Part shown: one piece after another, positions 17,151 through 27,891 of the stretch
Numbering within the stretch: position 1 is the first letter of the stretch
Layout of the letters: every line of letters begins with the position of its first letter
Source of the DNA: Longimicrobium sp.
GTDB taxonomy: Bacteria > Gemmatimonadota > Gemmatimonadetes > Longimicrobiales > Longimicrobiaceae
Direction: 5' to 3'
Assembly: GCF_036388275.1 (NCBI RefSeq)
Contig: NZ_DASVSF010000008.1
Coordinates: 178,173-242,172, forward strand
DNA: 64,000 nt
Notes under the pieces: model-generated
Seen by the model: the letters and a program-made list of their open reading frames with translations, nothing else
What the model was told of the DNA's origin: nothing
The model's database searches: none
Translations under genes and position numbers: made by a program

Positions 17151-17464
17151 GCGCGCCTCCGCGGCTTGCGGGCACGTACCCGCCCCGGACCCGACGCGCG
17201 CTCCAGCTCCGCCAGCGTGCGCGCGGGCGGCGGGGCGAACAGCCCGCCGAACGGCTCGATGGCGTCGAGCACCTTGGCGATCATCAGCAGGCGCTCGAGC
17301 GCGATCTTGCCCGTGCGCTCGAACCGGCGCAGTGTGTCGACCGCCACGCCGGCCCGCTCCGCCAGCTCCTGCTGCGTCCAGCCGCGCGCCAGCCGGAGTG
17401 CCCGCGCGCGTGCGGCCACCGTCATCGCCACCTCGGCGGGAGCCTGCAGAATAACTGGTATCAT
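17147..17464 (-). CDS. hipB: HipB-like XRE-family antitoxin/repressor
   Basis: A protein of at most 105 residues with a helix-turn-helix (R-A-L-R-L-A-R-G-W-T-Q-Q-E-L-A-E-R-A-G) and a basic C terminus. It should neutralise HipA and repress the operon. The ATG at 17464 has no clear Shine-Dalgarno. An in-frame ATG at 17425 follows GAGG by five bases and gives a 92-residue protein starting M-T-V-A-A-R, which may be the true start. It overlaps hipA by four bases, the usual antitoxin-first order. Confidence 0.85.
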   Translation of the reverse strand: MIPVILQAPAEVAMTVAARARALRLARGWTQQELAERAGVAVDTLRRFERTGKIALERLLMIAKVLDAIEPFGGLFAPPPARTLAELERASGPGRVRARKPRRRA

Positions 17465-17489
17465 GTTATCGATTAAGGCCGGTTAGCCG

Positions 17490-17519
17490 AGATAAGTAGT
17501 AATATACTCCCATTTATCT
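17490..17519. promoter_or_regulatory. Candidate hipBA operator/promoter dyad
   Basis: The AT-rich stretch upstream of hipB contains inverted arms AGATAA and TTATCT around a near-palindromic AGTAATATACT. Such A+T content is unusual in this window. HipB proteins bind inverted repeats at their own promoter, so this is the likely autoregulatory site; binding is inferred. Confidence 0.45.
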
Positions 17520-17565
17520 GCGCAGGCAACCGATCCCTCCCCGTCCGTGGAGTGGGGACGGAGAA

Positions 17566-17600
17566 GCGCCCGGCGAGCATTGGCTCGCCGGGCGCTGTTC
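17566..17600. terminator. Hairpin terminator between hipB region and the RD-rich protein gene
   Basis: Perfect 13-bp arms GCGCCCGGCGAGC and GCTCGCCGGGCGC with a 4-base loop. On the minus strand, the direction of the gene ending at 17646, it is followed by TTCTCC. It is placed to end that transcript. Confidence 0.7.
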
Positions 17601-17605
17601 GTTGT

Positions 17606-17642
17606 CACTCACGCACGAACGCACTCCACGCACTCACGCACT
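17606..17642 (-). repeat. Degenerate AGTGCGTG octamer repeat cluster
   Basis: On the minus strand this reads as AGTGCGTG-type units with variants such as AGTGCGTT. It abuts the stop codon of the RD-rich protein gene, as other copies of the family abut gene ends. Confidence 0.8.
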
Positions 17643-17645
17643 TCC

Positions 17646-18233
17646 CTATCGGTGTGCCGTGCCCCAGCGGCGGTGGAACTCGTCGTGCGCGGCCTTGCAC
17701 TCGCTGCGAACCTGCACCTGCCAGCGGATGTCCAGCGGACGCTGCGATGCGCGCTCGCGGCACTGGCGGTCGTGCGAGTAGTGGAATTCGCGGTGCGCCT
17801 CTTCATACGAGCCGTTGGTGCCGCCGTAACGGCTGTCGCGCGTGCGGCGCTCGTACTGGTCACGCGTTTCGTAGCGCCCGGTGCGGCTGTCCAACCGCTC
17901 CCATGCGGACGAACGGCTGTTGTACCGGCAGTTGGCGGCCGTGTTGTGCGGGTTGCCGCGGCCCTGGCACCAGCCCGGCGGCACCCTGCGCTCGCCGCGG
18001 CGCTCGAAGCGCGGCTCGTCGCGGTTGTCCCGGCTGTCGCGCGCCCGGCGCTCGTCACGATCGTCGTCGCGGTCGTACCGGTCGTCATCGTCACGGTCGC
18101 GGTTCCGGTCGCGCTGCTCCTGGCCCTGTCCGCGTCCGTTGCCGTTCCCACCCTTCTGCGCATCCACCGGCGAGGCCGAAAGGGCCGCCGCGAACGCCAG
18201 CACCAGGGGGAGGGAGAACTTCATCGTCTTCAT
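17646..18233 (-). CDS. Secreted RD-rich hypothetical protein
   Basis: A 195-residue exported protein of unknown function. The signal peptide (M-K-T-M-K-F-S-L-P-L to S-P-V-D-A-Q) is followed by a Gly/Asn/Gln-rich stretch, then an Arg/Asp repeat region (R-D-R-N-R-D-R-D-D-D-D-R). The C-terminal part contains several Cys and aromatic residues (P-P-G-W-C-Q-G-R-G, E-F-H-Y-S-H-D-R-Q-C-R). GGAG sits eight bases before the ATG at 18233. The composition suggests a disordered, possibly nucleic-acid- or metal-binding envelope protein, but nothing specific can be claimed. Confidence 0.75.
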   Translation of the reverse strand: MKTMKFSLPLVLAFAAALSASPVDAQKGGNGNGRGQGQEQRDRNRDRDDDDRYDRDDDRDERRARDSRDNRDEPRFERRGERRVPPGWCQGRGNPHNTAANCRYNSRSSAWERLDSRTGRYETRDQYERRTRDSRYGGTNGSYEEAHREFHYSHDRQCRERASQRPLDIRWQVQVRSECKAAHDEFHRRWGTAHR

Positions 18234-18361
18234 CTGCTTGGCTCCAATGTTCGGTGTCGTGCGTCCGAATCTCGGGTGCCACAGAGGGCAATGCAGGTGC
18301 CAAGTGAAGAAGCCGCAAAAACTTAGGAACCACGCGGATGTTTCCGGATTCTGCTTCCGTA

Positions 18362-19582
18362 TCAGCGCCCGGCTCGTCCTCCAACGGGGACGGGCGCTGT
18401 CTCCGGGCGAGTCCGGGCGGGGATGGGACGCTCCCCATGGCGGCCACGCCATGCCCGAAACCGCCGGAGGGTGAGCGAAAGACCCGTCCACACCAGCAGC
18501 GCGGCACCCAGCGACACCAGCCCGGCAACCGTCTGCCCTATAAGCCCCGCCACCTCGCCCGTGTGCGCGAAGCGAAGGAAGCTGCGCACCTGGCGCCCGC
18601 GGGTGCTCGCGGCGAACGGCTCCCACTTCTCCACTTCGCCCGTGGCGGAGAGCGACAGGCTCGCACGCTTCTGCGGCTGACCGCCGTCGCCCCGGTCGAT
18701 GGTGAACGCCGCGGGCTTGCCGGGTTCGGAGGGGATCTGCAGGGCGATGCTTCGCCACCCGTCCACCTGCCGCTCGGCACGGACGCGCAGCGCCTCGATC
18801 CCCGCCAGCGTTGGTGACCCGCCCATTCCGCCGCGGGCGCCGGCCGACGCGCCGCCGCCCCCGCCCCCGCCCGCGGGCGGCGGGGGCGCCTCGCCCACGG
18901 CGCGATACACCAGGTCGCCCGCCCAGCGGTAGGAGATGACCACGCCGGAAAGGACGATCAGGAACAGCGGCACGGCAGACCAGAACCCGATGACGTTGTG
19001 CCAGTTGAAGTCGCGCGCCTTGCCCGGCAGCCCGCGCCGGAACACCAGCACGTTGCGCAGCGCCGCCGCGTTCCAGTTGCGCGGCCACCAGAGATAGAAG
19101 CCGCTGACCACGAGGAAGAGGAACATCAGGTTGGCGGCGCCCGTCAGCGCCTTGCCGCGGTCGCGCGCCGGTCCCTCGCCCTGCGCGCCCAGCCAGCGGT
19201 GCCACGCCACCACCGTGCGAAAGAAGCCGCGAACGCCGGGAGAGCCCGCGCTCAGCACCTGCCCCGTGTACGCGTTCACGAACACCGTCTTCTCGCGGCC
19301 GAACGCCACCTCCACGGGACGCTCGGGGTCCGCGTGCCACCGAAGCGTGGTGGGCTTTCCCTTCTCCGCCGCGGCCACCCGCTGCATCAGCACGTCCGCG
19401 GGAAGGCGCGCCGCGCCCGCGGCCGGAGGCGATCCGTCCAGCCCGCGCGTGTCGGCCCAGGCGGTCAGCTCCCGCTGGTAGGTCAGCAGCACCCCCGTCA
19501 CCGACATCATCAGCACCACCAGGGCGGCGGGGATGGCCGTGAGCAGGTGTGCCCAGAAGATTACGTTTCGAAACTGCCGCAT
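18362..19582 (-). CDS. PepSY-associated membrane protein (putative siderophore-iron reductase type)
   Basis: A 406-residue inner-membrane protein with four predicted helices (near residues 10-30, 150-170, 200-225 and 355-375) and two PepSY-like periplasmic parts. Typical features are the N-terminal F-W-A-H-L-L, the central A-W-H-R-W-L-G and the late F-A-H-T-G-E-V-A-G. This architecture is shared by FoxB/PiuB-type proteins implicated in releasing iron from siderophores. A Gly/Pro-rich loop (around 235-260) is unusual. I use the ATG at 19582; an in-frame TTG at 19615 would add eleven residues. A Fur-box-like dyad lies about 70 bases upstream, supporting iron control. Confidence 0.8.
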   Translation of the reverse strand: MRQFRNVIFWAHLLTAIPAALVVLMMSVTGVLLTYQRELTAWADTRGLDGSPPAAGAARLPADVLMQRVAAAEKGKPTTLRWHADPERPVEVAFGREKTVFVNAYTGQVLSAGSPGVRGFFRTVVAWHRWLGAQGEGPARDRGKALTGAANLMFLFLVVSGFYLWWPRNWNAAALRNVLVFRRGLPGKARDFNWHNVIGFWSAVPLFLIVLSGVVISYRWAGDLVYRAVGEAPPPPAGGGGGGGASAGARGGMGGSPTLAGIEALRVRAERQVDGWRSIALQIPSEPGKPAAFTIDRGDGGQPQKRASLSLSATGEVEKWEPFAASTRGRQVRSFLRFAHTGEVAGLIGQTVAGLVSLGAALLVWTGLSLTLRRFRAWRGRHGERPIPARTRPETAPVPVGGRAGR

Positions 19583-19651
19583 CGCCGGACGCTTTCGATA
19601 TCGTATGACGTACAAGCCTGCCCACCCGCGGCGAGGAGCCGGAGCAGCAGG

Positions 19652-19668
19652 TTGAGAATGATTCTCAA
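19652..19668. promoter_or_regulatory. Fur-box-like palindrome
   Basis: TTGAGAATGATTCTCAA is a perfect dyad around one central base. It matches the TGAGAAT-N-ATTCTCA core of many Fur sites. It lies 70 bases upstream of the PepSY gene start on the minus strand and 187 bases before the amidohydrolase gene on the plus strand, so it could control either. Confidence 0.7.
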
Positions 19669-19854
19669 TCAGAGTACCGGACGATATCCCGAGGCCCCCG
19701 ATCCCCGCAAGCCCCGGGGCCGTGGCGCCCTTGCCGGCCCTGCCCCGGCGGGCCTAAAATGGCCGGGACGTTCCCGCGGCCCACCATCGGCGATGCACGT
19801 GCTAAAAAACTTGAACGTGGGCCGCGCCTTCTTCCACCGAACGGAGAAGCCCCG

Positions 19855-21273
19855 ATGAAGCGTTTGTTGTCCGCGCTGGCGCTGACGGCCCTGGCCGGGT
19901 GCGCGCGAGGCACGGCCGCGCCCCCCGCGCAGGGGCCCGCGCCCAGCACGGCGCAGCGGCAGTCCAGCGATCCCTTCCCGTCCACCTACCGCCCCCTGGC
20001 CTCGCGCCCCACGCTGATCCGGGGCGGCACGGTGATGACGGCGGCCGGGCAGGTCATCCCCAACGGCGAAGTGCTGATGGTGGACGGGCGCATCGCCGCC
20101 GTGGGCACCGCCCTGCAGGCGCCGGCGGACGCGGTGGTGCTGGACGCCACGGGCAGGTTCGTGACGCCCGGGGTCATCGACACGCACTCGCACCTGGGCG
20201 TGTACGCCAGTCCCGGCGTGCAGGCGCACAGCGACGGCAACGAGGCCACCAGCCCGAACACCGCCGAGGTATGGGCCGAGCACTCGGTGTGGCCGCACGA
20301 CCCGGGCTTCACCCGGGCGCTGGAGGGCGGCGTCACCTCCATGCAAATCCTTCCGGGCAGCGCCAACCTCTTCGGCGGGCGCAGCGTAACGCTGAAGAAC
20401 GTGCCCAGCCGCACCGCGCAGGGAATGAAGTTTCCCGGCGCGCCGTACGGGCTGAAGATGGCGTGCGGCGAAAACCCCAAGCGCGTCTACGGGCAGCGCG
20501 GCGGCCCGGCGACCCGCATGGGCAACGTCGCCGGCTTCCGCAGCGCGTGGATCCGTGCCCAGGACTACCGCCGCCGCATGGACGAGGCGGGCAGCGGCCA
20601 GGGGACCTCCGGCAGCACGGGCGGCGGAAGCGCGCCCACGCGCGACCTGGAGCTGGAAACGCTGGCGGGGGTGCTGCGGGGAGAAATCCTGGTGCACAAC
20701 CACTGCTACCGGGGCGACGAGATGGCGCAGATGATCGACATCGCGCGCGAGTTCGGCTACCGCATCCGCTCCTTCCACCACGGCGTGGAAGCGTACAAGG
20801 TGCGCGACCTGATGGCCCGCGACAGCATCAGCGGCTCGCTGTGGGCCGACTGGGGCGGCTTCAAGATGGAGGCGCTGGACTTCACCCGGGCCAACGTCGC
20901 CATGCTGCACCAGGCGGGCGGCATCGCCGTCGTCCACTCCGACGACCCCACCGGCATCCAGAAGCTGAACCAGGAAGCGGCGAAGGCGCTCGAGGCGGGC
21001 CGGGAGATGGGGATGGAGATCAGCGAGAACGACGCGCTGCGCTGGATCACCGCCAACGCGGCGTGGGCGCTCGGCATCCACCAGCAGGTAGGCACGCTGG
21101 AGGCTGGGAAGCACGCCGACGTGGTGATCTGGAGCCACAACCCGTTCAGCGTCTACGCGCGGGCGGACCAGGTCTTCATCGATGGCGCGCTGCTGTACGA
21201 CCGGATGAACCCCAACCGTCAGCCCCGCACCGACTTCGAGGTTGGGCTCTTCCCCGCGGAGGCCGTACGATGA
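19855..21273 (+). CDS. Secreted amidohydrolase, imidazolonepropionase-like, metal site intact
   Basis: A 472-residue lipoprotein (lipobox L-A-G-C near residue 20) of the metal-dependent amidohydrolase superfamily. The beta domain (G-G-T-V-M-T-A-A-G) precedes the barrel, which keeps the metal ligands H111-S-H113 in G-V-I-D-T-H-S-H, later His in V-H-N-H-C and S-F-H-H-G-V-E, and Asp in V-H-S-D-D. The C-terminal L-E-A-G-K-H-A-D-V-V-I-W is family-typical. ACGGAG precedes the ATG. It overlaps the next gene by four bases. Substrate unknown; similar periplasmic pairs occur in Gemmatimonadota and Bacteroidota, possibly for peptides or hydantoin-like compounds. Confidence 0.88.
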   Translation: MKRLLSALALTALAGCARGTAAPPAQGPAPSTAQRQSSDPFPSTYRPLASRPTLIRGGTVMTAAGQVIPNGEVLMVDGRIAAVGTALQAPADAVVLDATGRFVTPGVIDTHSHLGVYASPGVQAHSDGNEATSPNTAEVWAEHSVWPHDPGFTRALEGGVTSMQILPGSANLFGGRSVTLKNVPSRTAQGMKFPGAPYGLKMACGENPKRVYGQRGGPATRMGNVAGFRSAWIRAQDYRRRMDEAGSGQGTSGSTGGGSAPTRDLELETLAGVLRGEILVHNHCYRGDEMAQMIDIAREFGYRIRSFHHGVEAYKVRDLMARDSISGSLWADWGGFKMEALDFTRANVAMLHQAGGIAVVHSDDPTGIQKLNQEAAKALEAGREMGMEISENDALRWITANAAWALGIHQQVGTLEAGKHADVVIWSHNPFSVYARADQVFIDGALLYDRMNPNRQPRTDFEVGLFPAEAVR

Positions 21274-22562
21274 ACCGGATTCTTCTCACCGCGGCGGCGC
21301 TCTGCTTCGCCGCCGCCCCGGCCGGCGCCCAGGCCATCGCCATCGTCGGCGGCGACGTGTACACGGCCGACGGAACGCCCATCCGCGGCGGCACGGTGGT
21401 CATCCAGAACGGGCGGATCACCGCCGTGGGCGCCAACGTCGCCATTCCCGCGGGCGCGCGCCGGATCGACGCCACGGGCAAGTGGGTGACGCCGGGGCTC
21501 ATCGAGAGCAGCACCACCATGGGGATCGGCGAGGTCAGCTCCATCGCCGAGAGCAACGACGCGGAAATCCAGGACGTCACCTCGCGCCGCGACACCGACG
21601 ACCAGGTGCAGGCCGCCTTCACCGTGACCGAGGGATTGAACCCGCGGAGCATGGTGATTCCCATCGTCCGGATCATGGGCGTGACCACCGCGATCACGCG
21701 GCCGTCGGGAAGCCTGATCTCCGGGCAGGGCGCAATGATCGACCTGGCGGGCAACCGGGTGGAAGACATGACGGTGGTGTCTCCCATCGGGATGTACGCC
21801 AGCCTGAGCGAGAACGCCCGGGGGGCGGTCGGCGGGCCCCGCGCGGCCATCTCCATGCGGCTGCGCGAGGTGCTGGAGGACGCCCGGGCCTACGCGCGCA
21901 ACCGGCAGAGCTTCGAGCGGGGAGAGACGCGAGAGTTCTCGGTGAGCCGGCTGGACCTGGAGGCGCTGCAGCCGGTGCTCGCGGGCCGGGAGCCGCTGGT
22001 GGTGGAGGCGCACCGCGCCAGCGACATCCAGCTCGCGCTGCGCATTGCCCGCGAGTACGACCTGCGGCTGATCATCACGGGTGGCACCGAGGCCTGGATG
22101 GTGGCGGATGATCTGGCGCGGGCGCGGGTGCCGGTGCTGGTGAAGGTGCTCAACAACCTGCCCGGGAGCTTCGAGTCGCTGGGCGCCACCTACGAGAACG
22201 CCGCGCGCCTTCGCCGGTCGGGTGTGCAGGTGGCGCTCACCAGCGGCGAGACGTGGCGGGCGTACACCATCCGGCAGGAGGCGGGGAACGCGGTGGCGTA
22301 CGGGCTTCCCTGGGCCGAGGCGTTCCGCGCCGTGACGCTGTATCCGGCGCAGATCTGGGGCGTCGCGGACCGGTATGGCTCGCTGGAGGCGGGGAAAGTG
22401 GCGAACGTGGTGGTGTGGAGCGGCGACCCGTTCGAGCTGCTCACCCGCGTGGAGCACGTGATCATCCGCGGCCAGGAGGTGCCGCTGGTCAGCCGCGAGA
22501 CGCAGCTGCGCGACCGGTACCGCACGCTTGACGAGAACGTGAGGACGTACCGCCAGCCGTGA
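21270..22562 (+). CDS. Secreted amidohydrolase paralogue lacking the HxH metal motif
   Basis: A 430-residue exported protein (signal peptide to P-A-G-A-Q-A) with the same fold order as its upstream neighbour: G-G-D-V-Y-T-A-D-G, T-G-K-W-V-T-P-G-L-I and L-E-A-G-K-V-A-N-V-V-V-W. Where the partner has D-T-H-S-H, this one has E79-S-S81-T-T83, so both metal-binding His are gone. The later His is kept in V-E-A-H-R-A-S-D, but the next is replaced in I-I-T-G-G-T-E. It may be a non-catalytic partner subunit. Translation is coupled to the first gene by ATGA. Confidence 0.87.
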   Translation: MNRILLTAAALCFAAAPAGAQAIAIVGGDVYTADGTPIRGGTVVIQNGRITAVGANVAIPAGARRIDATGKWVTPGLIESSTTMGIGEVSSIAESNDAEIQDVTSRRDTDDQVQAAFTVTEGLNPRSMVIPIVRIMGVTTAITRPSGSLISGQGAMIDLAGNRVEDMTVVSPIGMYASLSENARGAVGGPRAAISMRLREVLEDARAYARNRQSFERGETREFSVSRLDLEALQPVLAGREPLVVEAHRASDIQLALRIAREYDLRLIITGGTEAWMVADDLARARVPVLVKVLNNLPGSFESLGATYENAARLRRSGVQVALTSGETWRAYTIRQEAGNAVAYGLPWAEAFRAVTLYPAQIWGVADRYGSLEAGKVANVVVWSGDPFELLTRVEHVIIRGQEVPLVSRETQLRDRYRTLDENVRTYRQP

Positions 22563-22566
22563 ACGG

Positions 22567-22591
22567 CAGTGCGTGAGTGCGTAAGTGCGGG
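22567..22591 (+). repeat. Degenerate AGTGCGTG octamer cluster
   Basis: Three units (AGTGCGTG, AGTGCGTA, AGTGCGGG) start five bases after the amidohydrolase stop codon. Same family as the array at 4283. Confidence 0.8.
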
Positions 22592-22625
22592 ATAGCCCGC
22601 ATCACGCGCCCGAATCAGTCCTGAA

Positions 22626-22664
22626 GCGCCCCCGCGGACCCTGGTGTCCGCGGGGGCGCTCTTC
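22626..22664 (+). terminator. Hairpin terminator after the amidohydrolase pair
   Basis: Perfect 14-bp arms GCGCCCCCGCGGAC and GTCCGCGGGGGCGC with a 6-base loop, followed by TCTT. An almost identical stem recurs at 23638 after the next small operon. Confidence 0.8.
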
Positions 22665-22671
22665 ATCGGCC

Positions 22672-22701
22672 TTGCGTGCTCCCTCTGTTCACGTTTACAT
22701 T
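22672..22701 (+). promoter_or_regulatory. Candidate promoter for the acetyltransferase-like operon
   Basis: TTGCGT and TACATT separated by 18 bases, located just after the preceding terminator in a locally AT-richer patch. Consensus-based guess. Confidence 0.35.
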
Positions 22702-22766
22702 ATGGACAGGGCGGTTCCTCCTGATCCGAGGGCTGTACGTGCCGGCGCTCGAACCCGCGCCATGGG

Positions 22767-23369
22767 ATGCGGGGAGAGCCATCGTATGGGCGTTGGAACG
22801 CAGGGGGAGCGGTGGTCTACGGGTATCACCTGGCACGTGCACGGCATGCGGCCGCCCGCGAGCAAGCTTACGCTTTCGTCCGGGACGATGCGATGGCTGC
22901 GGGCATTAGCGGTCCAGCGCTCAGGCTGGCCGACATTGACGAGAAGGCGCTGGCAGTTTGGCGAACGTCCTGGAGTGGGCGCCATGCCTCAGGTGCAGGC
23001 AGGTGGGACTGGGCCAGGCTAGTGGACCAACTGCCGCACCGCGCCGCCGTGATGCCTCTGGCCATCTGGCTGGACGACGACCTTTGCGGGATGGCGCTGG
23101 GCCACCTGTCGCGGCCGCGGCTACCGCGGCGGCGCCATACGATGACGCTCACCCGCGTCGAGCGTCGGCCGGAGCCTCCGGAGGTCGCATTGCGGGGACG
23201 GATCGCCGTGCTAGCAATTTCGGTGACGGCGCACTACGGGAGCGAATTCGGGGCATCGCGGCTCCGGCTCGCCAACCCCGACCCCCGGCTGCTCAAGTTC
23301 TATCAATCACTCGGGTTCCAGGCTGTCTGGAAGGGTGAAAATCCAGTACATTGCGAGCGGGAGATCTGA
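22767..23369 (+). CDS. GNAT-like hypothetical protein
   Basis: A protein of up to 200 residues. The last 60 residues resemble the end of a GNAT acetyltransferase: L-R-L-A-N-P-D-P-R-L-L-K-F-Y-Q-S-L-G-F-Q-A-V. The middle contains I-W-L-D-D-D-L-C-G-M-A-L-G-H-L-S, like the central sheet, but the acetyl-CoA loop (Q/R-x-x-G-x-G/A) is not evident, so activity is doubtful. The ATG at 22767 has weak upstream signals; an in-frame GTG at 22812 follows a GGGGGAG run and could be the start. The next gene begins three bases after its stop. Confidence 0.6.
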   Translation: MRGEPSYGRWNAGGAVVYGYHLARARHAAAREQAYAFVRDDAMAAGISGPALRLADIDEKALAVWRTSWSGRHASGAGRWDWARLVDQLPHRAAVMPLAIWLDDDLCGMALGHLSRPRLPRRRHTMTLTRVERRPEPPEVALRGRIAVLAISVTAHYGSEFGASRLRLANPDPRLLKFYQSLGFQAVWKGENPVHCEREI

Positions 23370-23371
23370 TC

Positions 23372-23617
23372 ATGCAGAGCTTGAGAATGCCGATGACTGA
23401 ATCTGCTCCGGAAGCCGAGAAACCGCTGGGCCTGTTCGCACGGCTCCGCCGCGCGCTGGCGCCGTCGGAAGAGGAGTGGCTCGAAGAGGCGCGCCGGCGC
23501 ATGCGGAGCAAGCCGGGTTTTATCTCGTCACTCAGCCCGGAGGTTCTGGAAATGCTCCGTCAGAACGACGGCATCGACATCATGGGAGGACCCGCGCCGA
23601 AGCGCTCGGACCCGTAG
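23372..23617 (+). CDS. Small charged hypothetical protein
   Basis: An 81-residue acidic/basic protein (L-F-A-R-L-R-R-A-L-A-P-S-E-E-E-W-L-E-E-A) with predicted helices and no membrane segment. GGGAG lies eight bases before the ATG at 23372, three bases after the stop of the GNAT-like gene, so the two are likely co-translated. A strong hairpin follows. I do not recognise the family; an accessory role to the upstream protein is possible. Confidence 0.65.
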   Translation: MQSLRMPMTESAPEAEKPLGLFARLRRALAPSEEEWLEEARRRMRSKPGFISSLSPEVLEMLRQNDGIDIMGGPAPKRSDP

Positions 23618-23637
23618 TCTTGAATTTCCTCAAAGTC

Positions 23638-23671
23638 GCGCCCCCGCAGACCTTCGTGTCTGCGGGGGCGC
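23638..23671 (+). terminator. Hairpin terminator of the GNAT-like operon
   Basis: Perfect arms GCGCCCCCGCAGAC and GTCTGCGGGGGCGC, starting 20 bases after the stop codon. It closely resembles the stem at 22626. Confidence 0.8.
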
Positions 23672-23715
23672 CTCTGTATGGGCGTGCCCCCACGGCACAG
23701 GCTACCTCACGCACG

Positions 23716-23775
23716 CCAGTCCGCGGAGGCGGACTTCGTGTGGTTGTTGCCGCGAATTCATTTCATTCGCCCCGG
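23716..23775. repeat. Dispersed AGTCCGC/GCGGACT element
   Basis: An AGTCCGC...GCGGACT inverted core, followed by TTCGTGTGGTTGTTGCCGCG and an ATTTCATTCGCC-like tail. Related copies lie at 32261 and 63831. The remaining 200 bases to gyrA contain CGTACGCG-rich sequence and presumably the gyrA promoter, but no clear promoter was chosen. Confidence 0.8.
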
Positions 23776-23974
23776 CAGCCCTGCCTCGCGCACGTACGCG
23801 CGATCGTACGCGCAGGCATGCGCGCGCACTGGCGGAAAGCAGCCCCAAAGCGTACGTTGATGACCTTCTCGGCCCCCCTCTGCCCGGGGCACCGGACGGC
23901 CTCGCCGGGGTATCATCCCCCGAGCGCCCAAGTGCGCGTCAGGCAACGCTTTCCAGACCGTTCCACACGCCTAG

Positions 23975-26644
<2,670 letters not shown>

Positions 26645-26679
26645 ACCTGCGACTGCCCAAGCGTCCGCTTGGCGCGCCT

Positions 26680-26722
26680 GAAGAACAGGGATCTCTCCGT
26701 AATGGAGGGGTCCCTGTCTTCA
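26680..26722 (+). terminator. Probable gyrA terminator
   Basis: An imperfect stem (GAAGAACAGGGA and TCCCTGTCTTC flanking CC/GG pairs) about 35 bases after the stop codon. Moderately GC-rich, ending in TCTTC. Confidence 0.6.
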
Positions 26723-26818
26723 TCCCGATCGGTGACTACAGCTACTGCTCGCCACCCGCGATTCTCGGAATGACCTCGGACAGAGCTACGATGACATGCT
26801 GACGTTCTGGATCATTCC

Positions 26819-27736
26819 ATGAAGGTTCGGGGGAATCGCGCCGCGGGATGTGGGCTCCCGCTGGTCGTTCGCCACGCATTGCCAATCCGCATTCTGCGGC
26901 TGTACGCCAGGGCGTTGCGTCTCGCCTGCACGTCCGTCCTCGTCACGTTCGGGTGCACGGAGGAACCGCGGGAGCAGCCGTTGACAGCGCGTATGCCGTA
27001 CGACCAGGCGCTGCGGGGGAGCGTAGGCGGAACCCAGTCGTACGTCGCGGAATCTCGAACGATACCAGGATTCGGCGGTGTTTACGCGGAAAAGTGCGAC
27101 ATCATCGTCCTTTCGACCAAGCCGGACTCCTCCGCCGCGGCAAAGGCGCAGGAGCGCTTCGCTGCGGATCTGCCCAGCGCTGGCGAATGCCGGGGCGTGG
27201 TGCGCGTGCGAGGGGCGCCGTATACCTGGGCGGACCTGACCCGGTGGCACGAGCAGCTGGCGCCGGGCGGAACGACGGGCGTCGTCGGTCATGCAGCGAA
27301 CGTCATCCGGAACCGGGTCGTCGTCGCCGTCGAGGACGAGGCTGCAGCCGGCCGGGTTCGGGACGCTGTGCACCTCACAGGGGTTCCAGCAGGCGCGGTG
27401 CTCATTGCGATCACCGGCCCGGTGCCGCTGCCACTCCCGCGCTACATGCTGCGCGTGCACGCGCAGCGGGGAGAGGCACCCGGTCCCGTTACCGGTGTCA
27501 TGGCCACGGTCTCATCGCCGGGGGGCGGCACGCTGGCCCGCGGCACCACGGATGCGGACGGGGATTGGCTCGTCGCGCTGGATGGGAAGGGAGAGTACGA
27601 GGTGCGCGTGAGCGCCCCAGGGGGCTACCAGCTAGCGCCCGGCCAACCGGGATCGAAGCGCGTCTGGGTAGGCGCCATGGACGAGGAGCCCACTTATACG
27701 CGCTTCAACTTCGTGCGGCGCCCCACCAGCCGTTGA
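26819..27736 (+). CDS. Hypothetical exported protein
   Basis: A 305-residue protein. A long basic N-terminal part is followed by a hydrophobic segment ending V-L-V-T-F-G-C-T-E-E (about residues 37-49), which could be a lipobox, making it a lipoprotein with a long leader. A downstream start closer to that segment is possible. The C-terminal 90 residues look like an Ig-like or carboxypeptidase-regulatory-like domain (V-S-S-P-G-G-G-T-L-A-R-G-T-T-D-A-D-G-D-W). Function unknown. It uses more A/T-ending codons than the housekeeping neighbours, hinting at an accessory gene. Confidence 0.65.
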   Translation: MKVRGNRAAGCGLPLVVRHALPIRILRLYARALRLACTSVLVTFGCTEEPREQPLTARMPYDQALRGSVGGTQSYVAESRTIPGFGGVYAEKCDIIVLSTKPDSSAAAKAQERFAADLPSAGECRGVVRVRGAPYTWADLTRWHEQLAPGGTTGVVGHAANVIRNRVVVAVEDEAAAGRVRDAVHLTGVPAGAVLIAITGPVPLPLPRYMLRVHAQRGEAPGPVTGVMATVSSPGGGTLARGTTDADGDWLVALDGKGEYEVRVSAPGGYQLAPGQPGSKRVWVGAMDEEPTYTRFNFVRRPTSR

Positions 27737-27790
27737 GCGTCGGGGTCTGGGGCGCCGGGCAGGCGAGGATGCACCACTCGGGGCGCAGTA

Positions 27791-27851
27791 CAGAGAAAGC
27801 CAGAGATACAGAGGAGAACGGGTCTTCCTCTGTATCTCTGGCTTTTCTCTG
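27791..27851. repeat. Near-perfect long hairpin (CAGAGAAAGCC family)
   Basis: Arms of about 25 bases differ by a single A insertion (GAAAGCC against GAAAAGCC); the loop is about 10 bases. It lies between convergent genes and can terminate both. It shares CAGAG words with the CACGCAGAG family but is a distinct sequence. Confidence 0.85.
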
Positions 27852-27891
27852 CCCCTCTGCAACTTCGATGTTGTTCTTCCCGATCCCGGGA

